Positions 1 to 10,222 of a stretch of 64,000 bases of DNA are shown piece after piece. The DNA comes from Farysia itapuensis (Eukaryota; Basidiomycota; Ustilaginomycetes; Ustilaginales; Ustilaginaceae), in assembly GCA_023212645.1 (NCBI GenBank), contig JALBYC010000025.1, forward strand, positions 62,001-126,000, in the 5' to 3' direction. The first letter of the stretch is position 1, and each line of letters opens with the position of its first letter. Below the pieces are notes generated by a model that worked only from the letters and a program-made list of their open reading frames with translations, was not told where the DNA came from and made no database searches. The position numbers were made by a program, and so were the translations under genes.

Positions 1-2424
1 GGACTGACGATGGAAGAGCGGCGGACGCAGAGACTGGCGCCGACTGGGAGAAGGAGGAACACTGAGATGCCCAAACTCGTCGTCTTGCGTAGTGTCTTGG
101 TCGTCATCCTTCTGACTAATGGCAAGGCGCCGGAAAGCACCGTCCTTGTCCTGCAGATCAGAGCGATAGCCCTGTTGCGCAACCACACCATCCTCGAGCA
201 GGTACAAGAAATCCGTCGGCTTGATTTGGGATAAATCGTGAGTGATCACAATCGTCGTCTTGCCACGACGCCACAGCTTGATCGCCTCATGCACGAGCAT
301 TCGAGTGGTCGGGTCGAGAGCCGACGTCGCCTCGTCGAGAATCAGAATTGATGGGTCACGCAGTTTGGCTCGCGCTATGGCAATGCGCTGCCTTTGTCCG
401 CCCGAAAGATTGGTCCCCTTATCGCCCAAGACGGTGTCGTACCCGTTGGGCAAATCACGCACAAATTCGTGCAGCAATGCTGTCCGGCAAGCAGCTTCCA
501 CTTCGTCTCGAGATACCACTAGAACCGCCGCTGCCTTGTTCCCAGCGGAGGTGGCAGGTGTCGCAGCATCGCGACCCATGAGACCGATAGCGACGTTGTC
601 ATGGATACTCATGTCGAATACAATCGGGTTCTGACTAACCGCACCGATATGACTTCGACACCATGCGGGATCGAGATATTCGATTGTCTGGTCGTCGATC
701 TGGATGCTGCCCCGTGTGGGCTGGTACAGTCGCAACAGAAGCTGTGCCACTGTGCTTTTACCGGAACCGCTGCCGCCAACGACATAGGTCATCTCAGATG
801 CCGGAAAATAGAGGCTAGCGTCGCGCAGAACTGGCACGTCTGGGCGTGACGGGTAGCAGAACGAGACGTTACGTAGATGCACTTCGCCCTGACATGTGGC
901 GGGCGAGATGCGCTTGAGACCCTGTACGCGCAACTTCTTGCCGTTGCCAGTTGCTGTAGCCATGAATTTGGCGCCTGTGGTCTGAGATGCTTGACGACGA
1001 TGTGTGGAAGTCGAAGTCTCGCTCGGGATCGTGTCGATCGGCATCGGTACGGCTTTGGCTTTGCGGTAGTCGTATTCGAGCACGTCTGGCGTCGTAAGGT
1101 AGATGTCACCCGACGGCGACATAGGGAGATGCGAGCCGGTGTAGGCACCTTTCTGTTCTCGGAGTGCGTATGTAGATGACCGTTCTGAGGGTGTACTTCC
1201 CGAAGCTGGTCTCTCCTTTGAGGCTGAGCGTTCGGCATCCTCGACAGAGCTGCCGATGAGGTTGATAATGTTGGCCGCGCCGATTTTGGCCTTCTGAATA
1301 TAGGTCAGTGACTGCACGATTTCGGTAAGCTTGCCAGACACCAACAGACTGGCCATAAAGACTGTCATCACTTGACCGGGAGAGAGTTTCCCCTGATTCA
1401 CCAAGTGCGAACCGTACCAAAATCCTTGTACGAACATGGCAAACACTAGGCAGCCGGTAATGCCGAAGCGCGAGGCCCACCACACAAGCGTGCGGCGATA
1501 CGAGCGACAACCCTTTAGCAGTTCTGTGTGAAAGCGGTCCGCCTCAACTCCTTGAGCGTTAAACGCTTTGACAGTACTGATAGCTTGCACGACCCTCTCG
1601 GCCATCCCGGTGGCTTTGGCCGTCGATAATCGTTCTGCTTGCAGGGATGGCGAAGCGCCGATCTCAGTCACAATTGTCAGAAGCAGAATGGCTGGGATGG
1701 AAGCAAGCACGACAAGCGTCAAGTTCCAGCTGCTGTAGAGTGCTACAGCCAAGCTTGCGATAGCAGTGGTGAGATGCTGAACGACGTCTCCCAGCTGACG
1801 CGAAACGGCGATACGGACGTCGTCAGACTCTCGCGCTACCTTTGTCATCAGCCCAGCAGGAGATATTTCTTGTTCTTCCTGGTCCTCGCTGTCTACAGAC
1901 AGGCCCATGCCCGTGTCGAACCAGCTCATCTGCTTGGCCATGATTTCGTCGAAAAGCTCTTTGCGGAGGCGAGAAGCTAGCCGTTCGCCAAGACAGATCC
2001 AGACCGAGACAGAGATGGTGCTCAACACCGTCGTGCCCGCTGCGAGGCCCAAGAGTGTATAGACGGTGCGAAGGATCTTGTGCAAAAACTCGCGGTTCTC
2101 TACGGCAGGGACTTGATCGCTAGGCAGTGCTTGAACATTGTAGCGAGCGAAAGCGTCGAAGGAATTGCCGATCGCCTTGGACATGATTGCGGGTACGCTG
2201 CCCACACCTGCTGACAGCAGAACTGCCGGGAGAAGCAGCAGGACGACATCGCGAACCGTGAGAAATGTGAAGAGTAGACGAAAAGTTGGCCTGACCTTGG
2301 AGCTCGCTCTCGGCAGTGGCGCTTGCGGAACTTCCTTCGATAGCCTTGCTTCTTTCGGTACAGGGTTGATCTGGGTGCTTAGGTCTGAAGGTATAGGCCT
2401 CGATATGTCTTTGCCAGTCACCAT
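1..2424 (-). CDS. ste6: ABCB/MDR-type ABC transporter, Ste6 (a-pheromone exporter)-like, partial
   Basis: The minus-strand frame is open from the ATG at 2424-2422 to the window edge: 808 codons, 3' half missing. An in-frame TGA (2442-2440) precedes the ATG and fixes the start. The first membrane domain covers roughly residues 55-430. The first nucleotide-binding domain follows, with Walker A GGSGSGKST (about 546), signature LSGGQRQRIAIARA (about 673), Walker B ILILDEATSALD (about 690) and H-loop ITHD (about 728). A Ser/Thr-rich stretch of about 90 residues separates the last helix from the first beta strand of the NBD. MDR-type full transporters include Ste6, which exports farnesylated mating pheromone at the plasma membrane. 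The family call is firm. The Ste6 identity is an inference that rests mainly on the Prf1-type pheromone elements 260-310 bp upstream. A different MDR-type drug exporter is the alternative. Confidence 0.75.
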   Translation of the reverse strand, partial: MVTGKDISRPIPSDLSTQINPVPKEARLSKEVPQAPLPRASSKVRPTFRLLFTFLTVRDVVLLLLPAVLLSAGVGSVPAIMSKAIGNSFDAFARYNVQALPSDQVPAVENREFLHKILRTVYTLLGLAAGTTVLSTISVSVWICLGERLASRLRKELFDEIMAKQMSWFDTGMGLSVDSEDQEEQEISPAGLMTKVARESDDVRIAVSRQLGDVVQHLTTAIASLAVALYSSWNLTLVVLASIPAILLLTIVTEIGASPSLQAERLSTAKATGMAERVVQAISTVKAFNAQGVEADRFHTELLKGCRSYRRTLVWWASRFGITGCLVFAMFVQGFWYGSHLVNQGKLSPGQVMTVFMASLLVSGKLTEIVQSLTYIQKAKIGAANIINLIGSSVEDAERSASKERPASGSTPSERSSTYALREQKGAYTGSHLPMSPSGDIYLTTPDVLEYDYRKAKAVPMPIDTIPSETSTSTHRRQASQTTGAKFMATATGNGKKLRVQGLKRISPATCQGEVHLRNVSFCYPSRPDVPVLRDASLYFPASEMTYVVGGSGSGKSTVAQLLLRLYQPTRGSIQIDDQTIEYLDPAWCRSHIGAVSQNPIVFDMSIHDNVAIGLMGRDAATPATSAGNKAAAVLVVSRDEVEAACRTALLHEFVRDLPNGYDTVLGDKGTNLSGGQRQRIAIARAKLRDPSILILDEATSALDPTTRMLVHEAIKLWRRGKTTIVITHDLSQIKPTDFLYLLEDGVVAQQGYRSDLQDKDGAFRRLAISQKDDDQDTTQDDEFGHLSVPPSPSRRQSLRPPLFHRQS

Positions 2425-2683
2425 GTTGCTCAGTGCTACTCAGAAGCTAGAAGGAAAGATGGTGAGAAGCGTATCGGCGAGAAGCATAGAGAACCTCATT
2501 CGAGACGTCAGCCGGGCGCGTGCCCACTTACGGAGCCAGACAACCGTAACATGGTCAAACAATGGGCGGTTACTACCAAAGATCTCAGACTATGTACTGC
2601 TACATGAAGCCCTTTGATATCTTTCCAGAAGCGTGGGTACGGATGCAAGCTGACGCACAAAACTTTGACGGGTATCGACCTTC

Positions 2684-2692
2684 ACAAAGGGA
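2684..2692 (+). promoter_or_regulatory. Prf1-type pheromone response element 1
   Basis: The sequence is ACAAAGGGA, identical to the element bound by the HMG-box factor Prf1 in U. maydis pheromone-regulated promoters. It lies 260 bp upstream of the Ste6-like start codon. Confidence 0.6.
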
Positions 2693-2705
2693 AGGGTCAG
2701 TAATG

Positions 2706-2714
2706 ACAAAGGAG
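2706..2714 (+). promoter_or_regulatory. imperfect pheromone response element
   Basis: ACAAAGGAG is a near match to ACAAAGGGA and sits between the two perfect copies. On its own it would carry little weight. Confidence 0.35.
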
Positions 2715-2723
2715 TGGGGAGCT

Positions 2724-2732
2724 TCCCTTTGT
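2724..2732 (-). promoter_or_regulatory. Prf1-type pheromone response element 2
   Basis: TCCCTTTGT on the plus strand reads ACAAAGGGA on the minus strand. It is a second perfect copy, inverted relative to the first and 32 bp from it, about 300 bp upstream of the Ste6-like start. Confidence 0.6.
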
Positions 2733-3360
2733 CGAATAGTGCGGTAGTGCCGGTCTGCCGGAGCATTCCCGATTTCTGTCCCGATCAATTTCGATTATTC
2801 GCACCGCGAGAACGGAAAAACCCTGAGCGAGGCAGCGAGGCAAGCTCGTGGCGTTTGCAACATGGCATTGTGTGGCAATGTGCGTCACTGCCCTCGCCGT
2901 TCCCGCCCAAGTGGCGTTTGCTTGCAGAGGGCGGAACTGTCAATGTCACATGTGCAGGCTGCCAGCGCACAAATTGTCCGCAGCTGCGTGGGAAGTCCTG
3001 CTGCGCGCGGGTGCCGTGTCGGTGTCAACGTCAACGGCTGTTCATGCAAATGTATGCAGGGTCGAGAGCGGTGCTTGGCGACGGAGATTGTCTCCTTACT
3101 GACACGAATCCTAGTCCCGCTTCGGCTTTGACAAGCAAGAATCGCTCCCATGCTCTCACTTAAGAACACACACAGACGCGGGAAGCAGATTGGTTTGAAC
3201 GAATGGGGTATCTGAGATTGCAATGAGGCGGACTTGCTGTTGCTTATGCGACGAAATTGAACCGGTAACTCTAGTGGAGATGCTGGGTGTAGATTAACGG
3301 ACGAGAGGGGGAATGCCGGGTTGTCTATGTGTGAAAGAGTGTGCCATTAATGCTGAAAAG

Positions 3361-4644
3361 TTATGCGCGCCAGTGAGAATAGGCGTAGGAAGGGGCAGCG
3401 GCGTAGGAAGGAGGGTAGACCGCGTGTTTCATGTCGATTGTAGTGGACATGGGGCTGATCATGTCAGTGCGAACCGCTTTGCGATCCAGACCGGCGTGAG
3501 CCGAATGGTAGTAAGTGTCGTCCCATTGAGACGCTTCCAAATCTGAGGGAGGTGTGTCGGGAGTGGTTCGCCCGCTGATGGTGTAGCGAGATGCGCAAGG
3601 CGAAGGAGTGGACGACAAGACGCTGCTGGACGAGTGTGTGTACGACATCGAGGAGCAAACAGAGGCAGCAGGCGAGTCCGCGTAGGATGCCACTCGCTCC
3701 ATGCCTCGGTTGAGGGGAATGCTGTGGGCGGGCATCGAGTAAGGGCGATTCTTGTCGCGGGCATTTTTGACGAAAGGGTGAATAAAGCTTGGCGGCGGCA
3801 CAGGGAAGGCAGATCGCTCGGGACGGCAGCTGGCACTCTTGGCCATGCTGACCGAAGTGGGCATAGATGCACTGACGGCGCCCTGAGTGCTAGCACATGG
3901 ACGAATGGGTTGCGACGAGGAGATCTGGACAGGCTCGGGCTGGGTAGCTTGAGCTTCGGTGCCAAGCTCAAGGCTGTCTCGTCGGCAAGAGGCATCGAGA
4001 ACGGAACGAACAATGTAGTCGTACTGACCGACATCGCTTGCAGTTTGCAGTTCGTAGGTAAAAGACTCAAGGTCTTGAGCCTCGACGTTGACTTTGTAGC
4101 CGAGATAGCCAAATAGCTCACGTTCCATCTGGTTCACTTCGCGAAGGGTGAAGAGTCCCTGACCGACAATGGTCCAGCTCTTGTTGGAGTAGGTATCGTC
4201 GCAGCTGCTCTTGCTGGCAAGCATGAGAGCCGAGATAAAGAGACGGTGGCCGGACGAGCCTCTTGCGGCAGGGAATCGGATCTTGAGTCGCAGAAGCAGG
4301 AAGAGTGCCTGGAAGGTGACGAATTCCGGAAGCCTTGTGCGGTAGAGTGCGTATGCGATGAACTCGGACAATCGAGGAGCGACACTTCCATCTTCTTGAG
4401 ACTGAGACTTTGCGGATGCCGAGGTAGAGTCGAGGGGGCAAGCGAACAGGTAGAGAATGAAATGCTCGCACATCTCAGCAGTCTCTCGGTGACCGTAGAA
4501 TCGATCGCGCTGTTCACGATGCCCAGATCGAGACGAGGTTGTGGATGCTGCGGAAGACTGTTTTGTGGGCGCGCTGGCGGATGACACGAACGCAGGCTGG
4601 TAGCCATGTTCGGTAGGCCTAGACTCTACTGCGACTGACGCCAT
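3361..4644 (-). CDS. Pho85-type cyclin (PCL1/PCL2-like family)
   Basis: A single exon encodes 427 aa starting MASVAVESRP. The cyclin box spans about residues 85-205, with the family landmarks RLFISALMLASKSSCDDTYS, then a NKSW motif and NQMERELFGYLGYKVNV. This pattern is typical of PCL cyclins that bind the Pho85/Cdk5-type kinase, many of which act in polarity and cell-cycle entry. The remaining C-terminal half is Ser/Pro-rich and probably disordered. U. maydis has a PCL cyclin (Pcl12) linked to polarised growth after mating, but I cannot tell from sequence alone whether this is its orthologue. The gene lies downstream of a 2.5-kb non-coding region shared with the reductase gene. Confidence 0.85.
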   Translation of the reverse strand: MASVAVESRPTEHGYQPAFVSSASAPTKQSSAASTTSSRSGHREQRDRFYGHRETAEMCEHFILYLFACPLDSTSASAKSQSQEDGSVAPRLSEFIAYALYRTRLPEFVTFQALFLLLRLKIRFPAARGSSGHRLFISALMLASKSSCDDTYSNKSWTIVGQGLFTLREVNQMERELFGYLGYKVNVEAQDLESFTYELQTASDVGQYDYIVRSVLDASCRRDSLELGTEAQATQPEPVQISSSQPIRPCASTQGAVSASMPTSVSMAKSASCRPERSAFPVPPPSFIHPFVKNARDKNRPYSMPAHSIPLNRGMERVASYADSPAASVCSSMSYTHSSSSVLSSTPSPCASRYTISGRTTPDTPPSDLEASQWDDTYYHSAHAGLDRKAVRTDMISPMSTTIDMKHAVYPPSYAAAPSYAYSHWRA

Positions 4645-7203
4645 TGTGAGAAATTGTGAGAGAAAGAGTGGCCAAGGTGACAGAGATGAAGGCGGATAGG
4701 GCGACCAAATGTACAGAGATCAGAGATAGGAGGCAGTTGGAGGAGCGGTGGGGATGCAGCTCTATGTATGGATCGACGGCAGGGTTGGAGAACGAGGTGG
4801 CGAGACGTGAAGCGAGGGATGGGTTACATATATGGGGAGGAGGGGTGCAGAATTCGTACAGAAGATTTGTGCGGGACGAGGCGCTCTGGAGCTCGTGCCG
4901 GTGCCCAGGGGGGTGGTGAGGAGTGCTGCAGGGTACAAAGTGCCTAGGGAACCCGGCTGAGTTTCAAACGGGAAGGCGGAAAGGCGGAACACGAGGTAGG
5001 AGGAGGCAATGGGAAGGGAAGGGCGGCGGACCAGCAGTGTGCTTTGTGGCAATGCACTGGGGCGTGGGTGGGCGTATGCTTGTTAGCCAGCTGAGACACA
5101 CGCACACAGACGGGAGGCAGCAGCGGGAGGCCAGGGCGAGACATGGGAATTTAGAATTGCGAAACAATCAACGATAGGAGTTTCAATCCACCAATCCAAA
5201 AAAAACCTAGCCTTCGACCCTCGAGGCCCAAGCGACTGCCACTGTCTGACTCTGCTATGCCGTCACTGTGGCTCTGGCTGAGAATGGCTGTTGAAGCTGC
5301 GCCCCCGTCTACTCAAAAGCCAACTAAAGTATCCCTGGCAGCTGTTCATAGTCCAGACCTAGCACTTGTGACATTTTTAATTAGTCTTTCTTTAGTGGCT
5401 ATTTGAGATTTTTTGGCCTACCCGTCCTAGCCCGCTGTGTTTCAAGCGGTGGTTGCTAATGGCACTAAACACGTCCCGCCGCTTTGGTCCCCTACGGCTC
5501 CATCTAGACCACCATGGCCGACAATATCTGCTACCGATGTCAACTCAGCAGGTCCGTTGCGGACGGGCTAGGCGGGTTTCTGGCTCGAATGGGTGGCAAC
5601 CTGTGCTTGACCCCAAATTTCTTGCACCGGTCTCGACTAGGTGCAGCCGACGTTGGAAGCGTGGAAGCGCGGAACGGGTGGGGGTGCGAGGTCTCAATAG
5701 ACGGGGAGGTCTCGGGCGCGTAGCTGCCTGCCGATATCGGCTGGACAGAGCCCAAATTTTGCTGCACGCGGTCCCTATCACTTCGCTAAGAGAGAAAAAA
5801 GATTCGAATCTACTCAACACAAATTCGCCGCACCCAAGAATGAATTTGAATTTGGATTCTCCTTTGATTTCGGAATATTTGAACTGTGATCGCTTGGCAC
5901 TTTGGTAGCAAGTCGCCCAGGAGCGGTGATCAGGCCCACGGCCCACCCCTTTGCTGACCCCCACTTATGCCGTTTGCGCTAGCGTCGTTCCCACAGCGAC
6001 GTGCGTTGCGTGCAGATCGGCTAAGGCGTGCCATGTTTTCTCGTCTACCCGTATGTATCGGCACGCGCTACCGACACTCGGACAGCGAAACACCGTGTCG
6101 CCAACACTCGCAAAGAGATCCCAAAAGATTACCGGAAACGGGTGGCGAGACAGGACATTTGTCTGTATACCAACAGACCCGCCACAAACAAATTCATGGC
6201 AAGCACTCGAGGGTCTCGCAAGCTATGGTAGTGAGACAGAATTGTATTTATGCCTGTCGCTCGCGTACTCGTGGAGGCACGCATCCATCCGCCACTTTCT
6301 AGCTTTTTTCGCGGATGCGCGGATGTTTCTCGGAATGGCGGAATGTTAAATCACCATTTAACCCAAAACGTCGTCTGCGCCCTTTTCTCGTCCGGAATTT
6401 ACCCTTTTCCGATCCTGAGTTGGAAATCACAGTCAGGTACCAGCCCCGACAGCAGACACTCACTCACTCACTCTGAGTCTAATCCCAGCTAGGCACCGTT
6501 CGGCCATATCGGTCATCTCTCGTTCGCACCCTTATCTGCCTTTCGTCCTTCTGTACGCCAGATCTCGTCTGCATCTCACTCGTGATCTACATCTGCACCC
6601 TTCCCATGTCTTTGTTTGTGTTGACTTCTGCATTCAGCCCGTTTCACATCGCACCGCGGTGCAATAGCTCCTCCTAATACGCAACGTGGTAATGTGCCTA
6701 ACGTGTTAACGTGCAAACGTGGCAAGGCTGCCATGATACTCTAACACATGACAAGTCCTGCCGTTAAGCCGTCGTTCGACGTTCTGCGCCTTCGCTCCTT
6801 CGCTCTGGGCCCGGAGCTTTGATCGCCTCTACTAGCGTCACTCGTTGAACGGCTAATAGCTGATCAGCACGACACATTGCGACCGTATGCCGCTCGGACC
6901 TCACGACACCACACGCTAAGCTGTATCATGAAGGAGGCCCCGCTCTATTCGAAGCTTTCTTTGTTCCTGTGGTTCCTGTGGTCGCTAACAACCTCTTGTT
7001 CGGCTAGAAAGACAGGGGATAGTCCAGGACCGAGCATCTGCGCTGCAAAGAGGGACTTGCAAAACAGGTCGTTTCAGTGAGAGACACTGTGCAGCATGGC
7101 GGCCAGAACGTTGAGACCCGATTCGAATCGGGGACCGTGCACGTCTAATTTTAACAACGCGAAGAATGCAACTTTGTCCTTCACCTCCATTGTGATCATC
7201 AAG
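4645..7203. other. long divergent intergenic region
   Basis: About 2.56 kb separates the PCL cyclin (leftward) from the ketoacyl reductase (rightward). I see no convincing protein or RNA gene. Content includes AT-rich patches (around 5190 and 5370), CA-rich and CACT-type simple repeats (about 5097-5108 and 6466-6475), a cluster of AACGTG motifs at 6683-6721 and a 16-bp palindrome at 7117-7132. The length suggests elaborate upstream control of one or both genes. Confidence 0.6.
6683..6721. promoter_or_regulatory. cluster of four AACGTG (CACGTT) motifs
   Basis: AACGTG occurs at 6683-6688, 6700-6705, 6708-6713 and 6716-6721, four times in 39 bp on the plus strand. Its complement CACGTT is a known lower-affinity E-box variant for Pho4-type bHLH factors. 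Whether any factor binds here is unknown. Confidence 0.3.
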
Positions 7204-8382
7204 ATGACGGCTGTTTCTTACTTGGACGATGTACTGCGACACATTGGCTTGCGAGTCGGTATGTAGCTGGCGAACCTCTAGTGCTCATCGAACAGCAGCT
7301 GACCATCTCCCCCTTTTTCGCGACAGATCATGGCTTGACACCCTTGTCGTTCTCCATCGTCGTCCTGACAGCAATCGGACTGATTGCGACCGCAAGCTTT
7401 CTTCTGCGACTGGTCAGCGTCCTGACAGATGTCTACCTTCCCACTGGAATGTCCGTGTCCAAGTTTGGCGCTAATCGAAAGGATTTCGCCAAGGCCAGCT
7501 GGGCTGTAGTCACGGGTGCCACGGACGGCATTGGTCGCGAATTTGCACTGCAGCTTGCCAAGAAGGGATTCAACATTGTTCTTGTCTCGCGCAGTCCAGA
7601 GAAACTTGGTGCTGTCGCTGGCGAGATTGAAGCTGCCAGCCCTGGCGTCAAGACCAAGACGCAGGCGATTGACTTTGCCCTTGGCGACGAGAAGCAGTAC
7701 GAGAGCCTCGAACATGCCGTCAAAGACCTCAACGTCGGCGTGCTGGTCAACAATGTCGGAAAGTCGCACAACATGCCCGTCCACTTTGCCGAGACGAGTG
7801 AAGAGGAGATGGAGGACATTGTCGAGATCAATGTCGTCTCGGTTCTGCGAGTTTCTAGGATGATCATTCCGGGCATGGTGGCCCGTAAGCGCGGCTTGGT
7901 TCTCAACTTGGGCTCGTTCGCAGGCCAGGTACCGACACCCATGCTGGCTACATATGCTGGCTCCAAGGCGTTCCTCATTGGCTGGTCTCAGGCTTTGGGC
8001 GAGGAGCTCAGACGATCCAACATCACCGTCTCGCTGCTCAACACGTACTTTGTCGTGTCCAACATGTCCAAAGTCCGTCGATCCAGCGCCATGATCCCCA
8101 CGCCCAAGCAATTTGTCGCGCAGATTCTCAAGACGCTCGGCAAGAATGGCGGCGCGGTTGGACGACCATACACCTCGACCCCATGGCCCATGCATGCTCT
8201 GGTCGACTGGGCCACCGCCCACATGCTGCCTCGAGCTTGGCTTCTAAGCTACACCTACGGTAAGTTCTTGTCCGCTTAAAGTAAATCCACTTTTACTGAT
8301 CGCTTGCACCTCTGCAGATCAGCAACAGGCAACTCGAAAGCGTGCCCTCAAAAAGGCCGAGAAGGCTATCAAATCATCTTAA
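7204..8382 (+). CDS. IFA38: very-long-chain 3-ketoacyl-CoA reductase
   Basis: Exons are 7204-7258, 7327-8259 and 8318-8382, giving 350 aa; donors are GTATGT and GTAAGT. The ATG at 7204 begins MTAVSYLDDVL. A short N-terminal exon joins a hydrophobic segment (about residues 25-50), then an SDR fold: cofactor motif TGATDGIG (81-88), NNVG, catalytic Ser in LGSFAG and the YAGSK pair (about Tyr228/Lys232). The C-terminus is lysine-rich. Yeast Ifa38 family members sit in the ER membrane and reduce 3-ketoacyl-CoA in each elongation cycle of very-long-chain fatty acids. Length and membrane-anchor position match that family. A related 17-beta-hydroxysteroid dehydrogenase is the only serious alternative. 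The gene converges on AsnRS with 91 bp between the stops. Confidence 0.88.
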
Positions 8383-8473
8383 GCAGAAAATTGTCCAAAC
8401 ACAACACGTTTCACAACATCATTCACGCAAAAGAAAGCGCATATGGTCTATGTAGGTAAAGGCACGATTTAAG

Positions 8474-10222
8474 TTAAGGGGTGCAGCGACCAGTCCAGCG
8501 CGGGTAGAGTGAGGCTTCGCGGACAGTCCACCGGTTGGTGAGCCAGGCGAGGAAGCGTTCAACACCGAGACCGTACCCGCCGTGCTCGCAGGTGCCGTAC
8601 TTGCGCTGGTCGGTGTACCAGAAGTAGGGGGCGGCATCAATGCCCTCCTTCTTGTATGCTTCGAGCAATTCGTGCTGGTCAGCCATTCGCATCGATCCAC
8701 CGACGATTTCACCCACGCCGGGCATCAGAACATCGACCGAGTCGGTAAAGCCTTCGTCTCCGACGGTGCGCTTCATGTAGAACGACTTGATCTCGCGCGG
8801 GAAGCCAGTGAGGAAGATGGGCACGTTGAGGTCGTCTGTCATTTTGCGCTCGGCAGCTTCCGCGATATCGTCGCCGATCTTGTGCGGTTCGCCGTCCTCG
8901 TTGAGAATGTCGTGGTCGTTGAGATACTTGATCGCATCCTTGTAGTCCATGCGTCGGAAAGGTCGAGATGGCATTTGGAAGTTGGGGTTCAGCTGGTCGA
9001 TCAGGGCCTTTGTTTTTGGGTCTGCCATGACACGAGTCAAGGTGCCGCAAATGATCTGTTCCAGATGCTCAAGCAGGTCATTGAAGTCGATGAAAGCAAG
9101 CTCGCCTTCGAGATGGGTGTATTCGGAGAGATGTCGTCGTGTGTGGGACTTTTCAGCCCGGAAAGATTCTTGGACACAGAACACGTCACCGAGCGAGGGA
9201 AGACAGGTTTCGAGATAGAGCTGAGAGCTTTGAGTGAGGTACGCTGGCTGACCGTAGTAGTCGAAGCTGAAGAGCGTCGATCCTCCCTCAACTTGCGTCT
9301 GAACCATGCAAGGTGGAGTCACCTCGGTCAGACCCAAATCATCGAATTCAGCGCGGAAAGCTTTGAGCACTTCGGATCGGACCTTGAGGACAGCCGAAGC
9401 AGTCTCACCTCGAATGACGAGATGTCGTCGATCAGCCAGACTGTTGGGGTCGGCGCTTTCGGCGACGACGTTGGTGTACGCCTCATCACCACCGGGAGCT
9501 TTGCCAAGACACTTCCAGTAATCAGCGACCAACTCGTGTCCTCCAGGTGCTGTCTTGCCCTCAGGCAGGGCTTTGAGAGTGCCTTGGATCTCAACGGTTG
9601 ACTCCGTCGTCAACGTGAGCGCATCATAGGTTGTTGTCAACTTCCCAGACAGAACAACCTGCAGGTAACCCGAACCGTCTCGAAGCACGATGAAAGTAAG
9701 ATCCTTTTGCGATCGCAGACGATGCACCCAACCGGAAATCTTGACACGCTGGTCACGGAATTGAGAACCCTGGCTGATCTTGATTCGCTTGACCGGACCA
9801 GCGGGTTCCTCGAGCACCACTTTCTTGCTCTCTTCGATGCGCTTTTCGTCGTTGAGGGCTGATTCCTGCTCCTTGACGGCCTGTTCGCCTGCCTTTTCCT
9901 TTTTCTTGAGTGCAGTGGCATACAGCTTGCTCACCTTCTTGGCAGCGGAAGCCGAGATGGGAGCATATCCATCGGCATCCACGCCGTCCGTACCGGGAGC
10001 TGCATCGGCCTTTTTCACAAAGACCGAGGCATCCTGACCCTTGGCGAGCAGTGCAGCTAGTGGTGTTGCAAAGGGACTAGCCTTGCTTCCGTCTGCAACG
10101 CCATCGTTTCCCACCTTTTCGTCAACATAGACGGGCGCACCTCCCCCGATGGACTTTTTGTTATCCTGTGAGATATGCAATGCTTCAGCTGCCGAAGACA
10201 GAGCGTCCTTGATGGCAGACAT
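8474..10222 (-). CDS. DED81: cytosolic asparaginyl-tRNA synthetase
   Basis: A single exon encodes 582 aa. I chose the ATG at 10222-10220 (MSAIKDALSS); the open frame upstream lies in the divergent promoter and has no other ATG that looks better. The protein has a eukaryote-type N-terminal appended domain (about residues 20-75), a lysine/glutamate-rich linker, an OB-fold anticodon-binding domain (about 145-250) and a class II catalytic core. Motif 2 is visible as SFRAEKSHTRRHLSEYTHLE and motif 3 as HGGYGLGVERFLAW. It charges tRNA-Asn in the cytosol. It starts head to head with GCN1, 169 bp apart. Confidence 0.95.
   Translation of the reverse strand: MSAIKDALSSAAEALHISQDNKKSIGGGAPVYVDEKVGNDGVADGSKASPFATPLAALLAKGQDASVFVKKADAAPGTDGVDADGYAPISASAAKKVSKLYATALKKKEKAGEQAVKEQESALNDEKRIEESKKVVLEEPAGPVKRIKISQGSQFRDQRVKISGWVHRLRSQKDLTFIVLRDGSGYLQVVLSGKLTTTYDALTLTTESTVEIQGTLKALPEGKTAPGGHELVADYWKCLGKAPGGDEAYTNVVAESADPNSLADRRHLVIRGETASAVLKVRSEVLKAFRAEFDDLGLTEVTPPCMVQTQVEGGSTLFSFDYYGQPAYLTQSSQLYLETCLPSLGDVFCVQESFRAEKSHTRRHLSEYTHLEGELAFIDFNDLLEHLEQIICGTLTRVMADPKTKALIDQLNPNFQMPSRPFRRMDYKDAIKYLNDHDILNEDGEPHKIGDDIAEAAERKMTDDLNVPIFLTGFPREIKSFYMKRTVGDEGFTDSVDVLMPGVGEIVGGSMRMADQHELLEAYKKEGIDAAPYFWYTDQRKYGTCEHGGYGLGVERFLAWLTNRWTVREASLYPRWTGRCTP

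Larger units (their letters stand above)
2425..3360. other. intergenic region: promoter of the Ste6-like gene
   Basis: This 936-bp stretch lies between the start of the transporter and the stop of the PCL cyclin; both genes are on the minus strand. Short open frames here have no recognisable protein. The notable content is the cluster of ACAAAGGGA-type motifs at 2684-2732, listed separately. Confidence 0.7.

Noticed and set aside
242..2617. Several plus-strand open frames (for example 242-634, 2165-2617) and minus ones at 789-1510.
   Set aside because: They are opposite or off-frame to the Ste6-like transporter, which shows all ABC motifs in one continuous minus frame.
7105..7160. Possible tRNA T-arm at GATTCGAATC.
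   Set aside because: The base before TTC is A rather than the near-universal G, no cloverleaf can be formed on either strand, and the palindrome explains the match.
4645..7203. Small open frames of 60-150 codons in the long intergenic region.
   Set aside because: None shows a start context, domain or codon pattern that would support a gene.
8582..9601. A 339-codon plus-strand frame opposite AsnRS.
   Set aside because: It mirrors the codon bias of the AsnRS gene on the other strand and resembles no protein.
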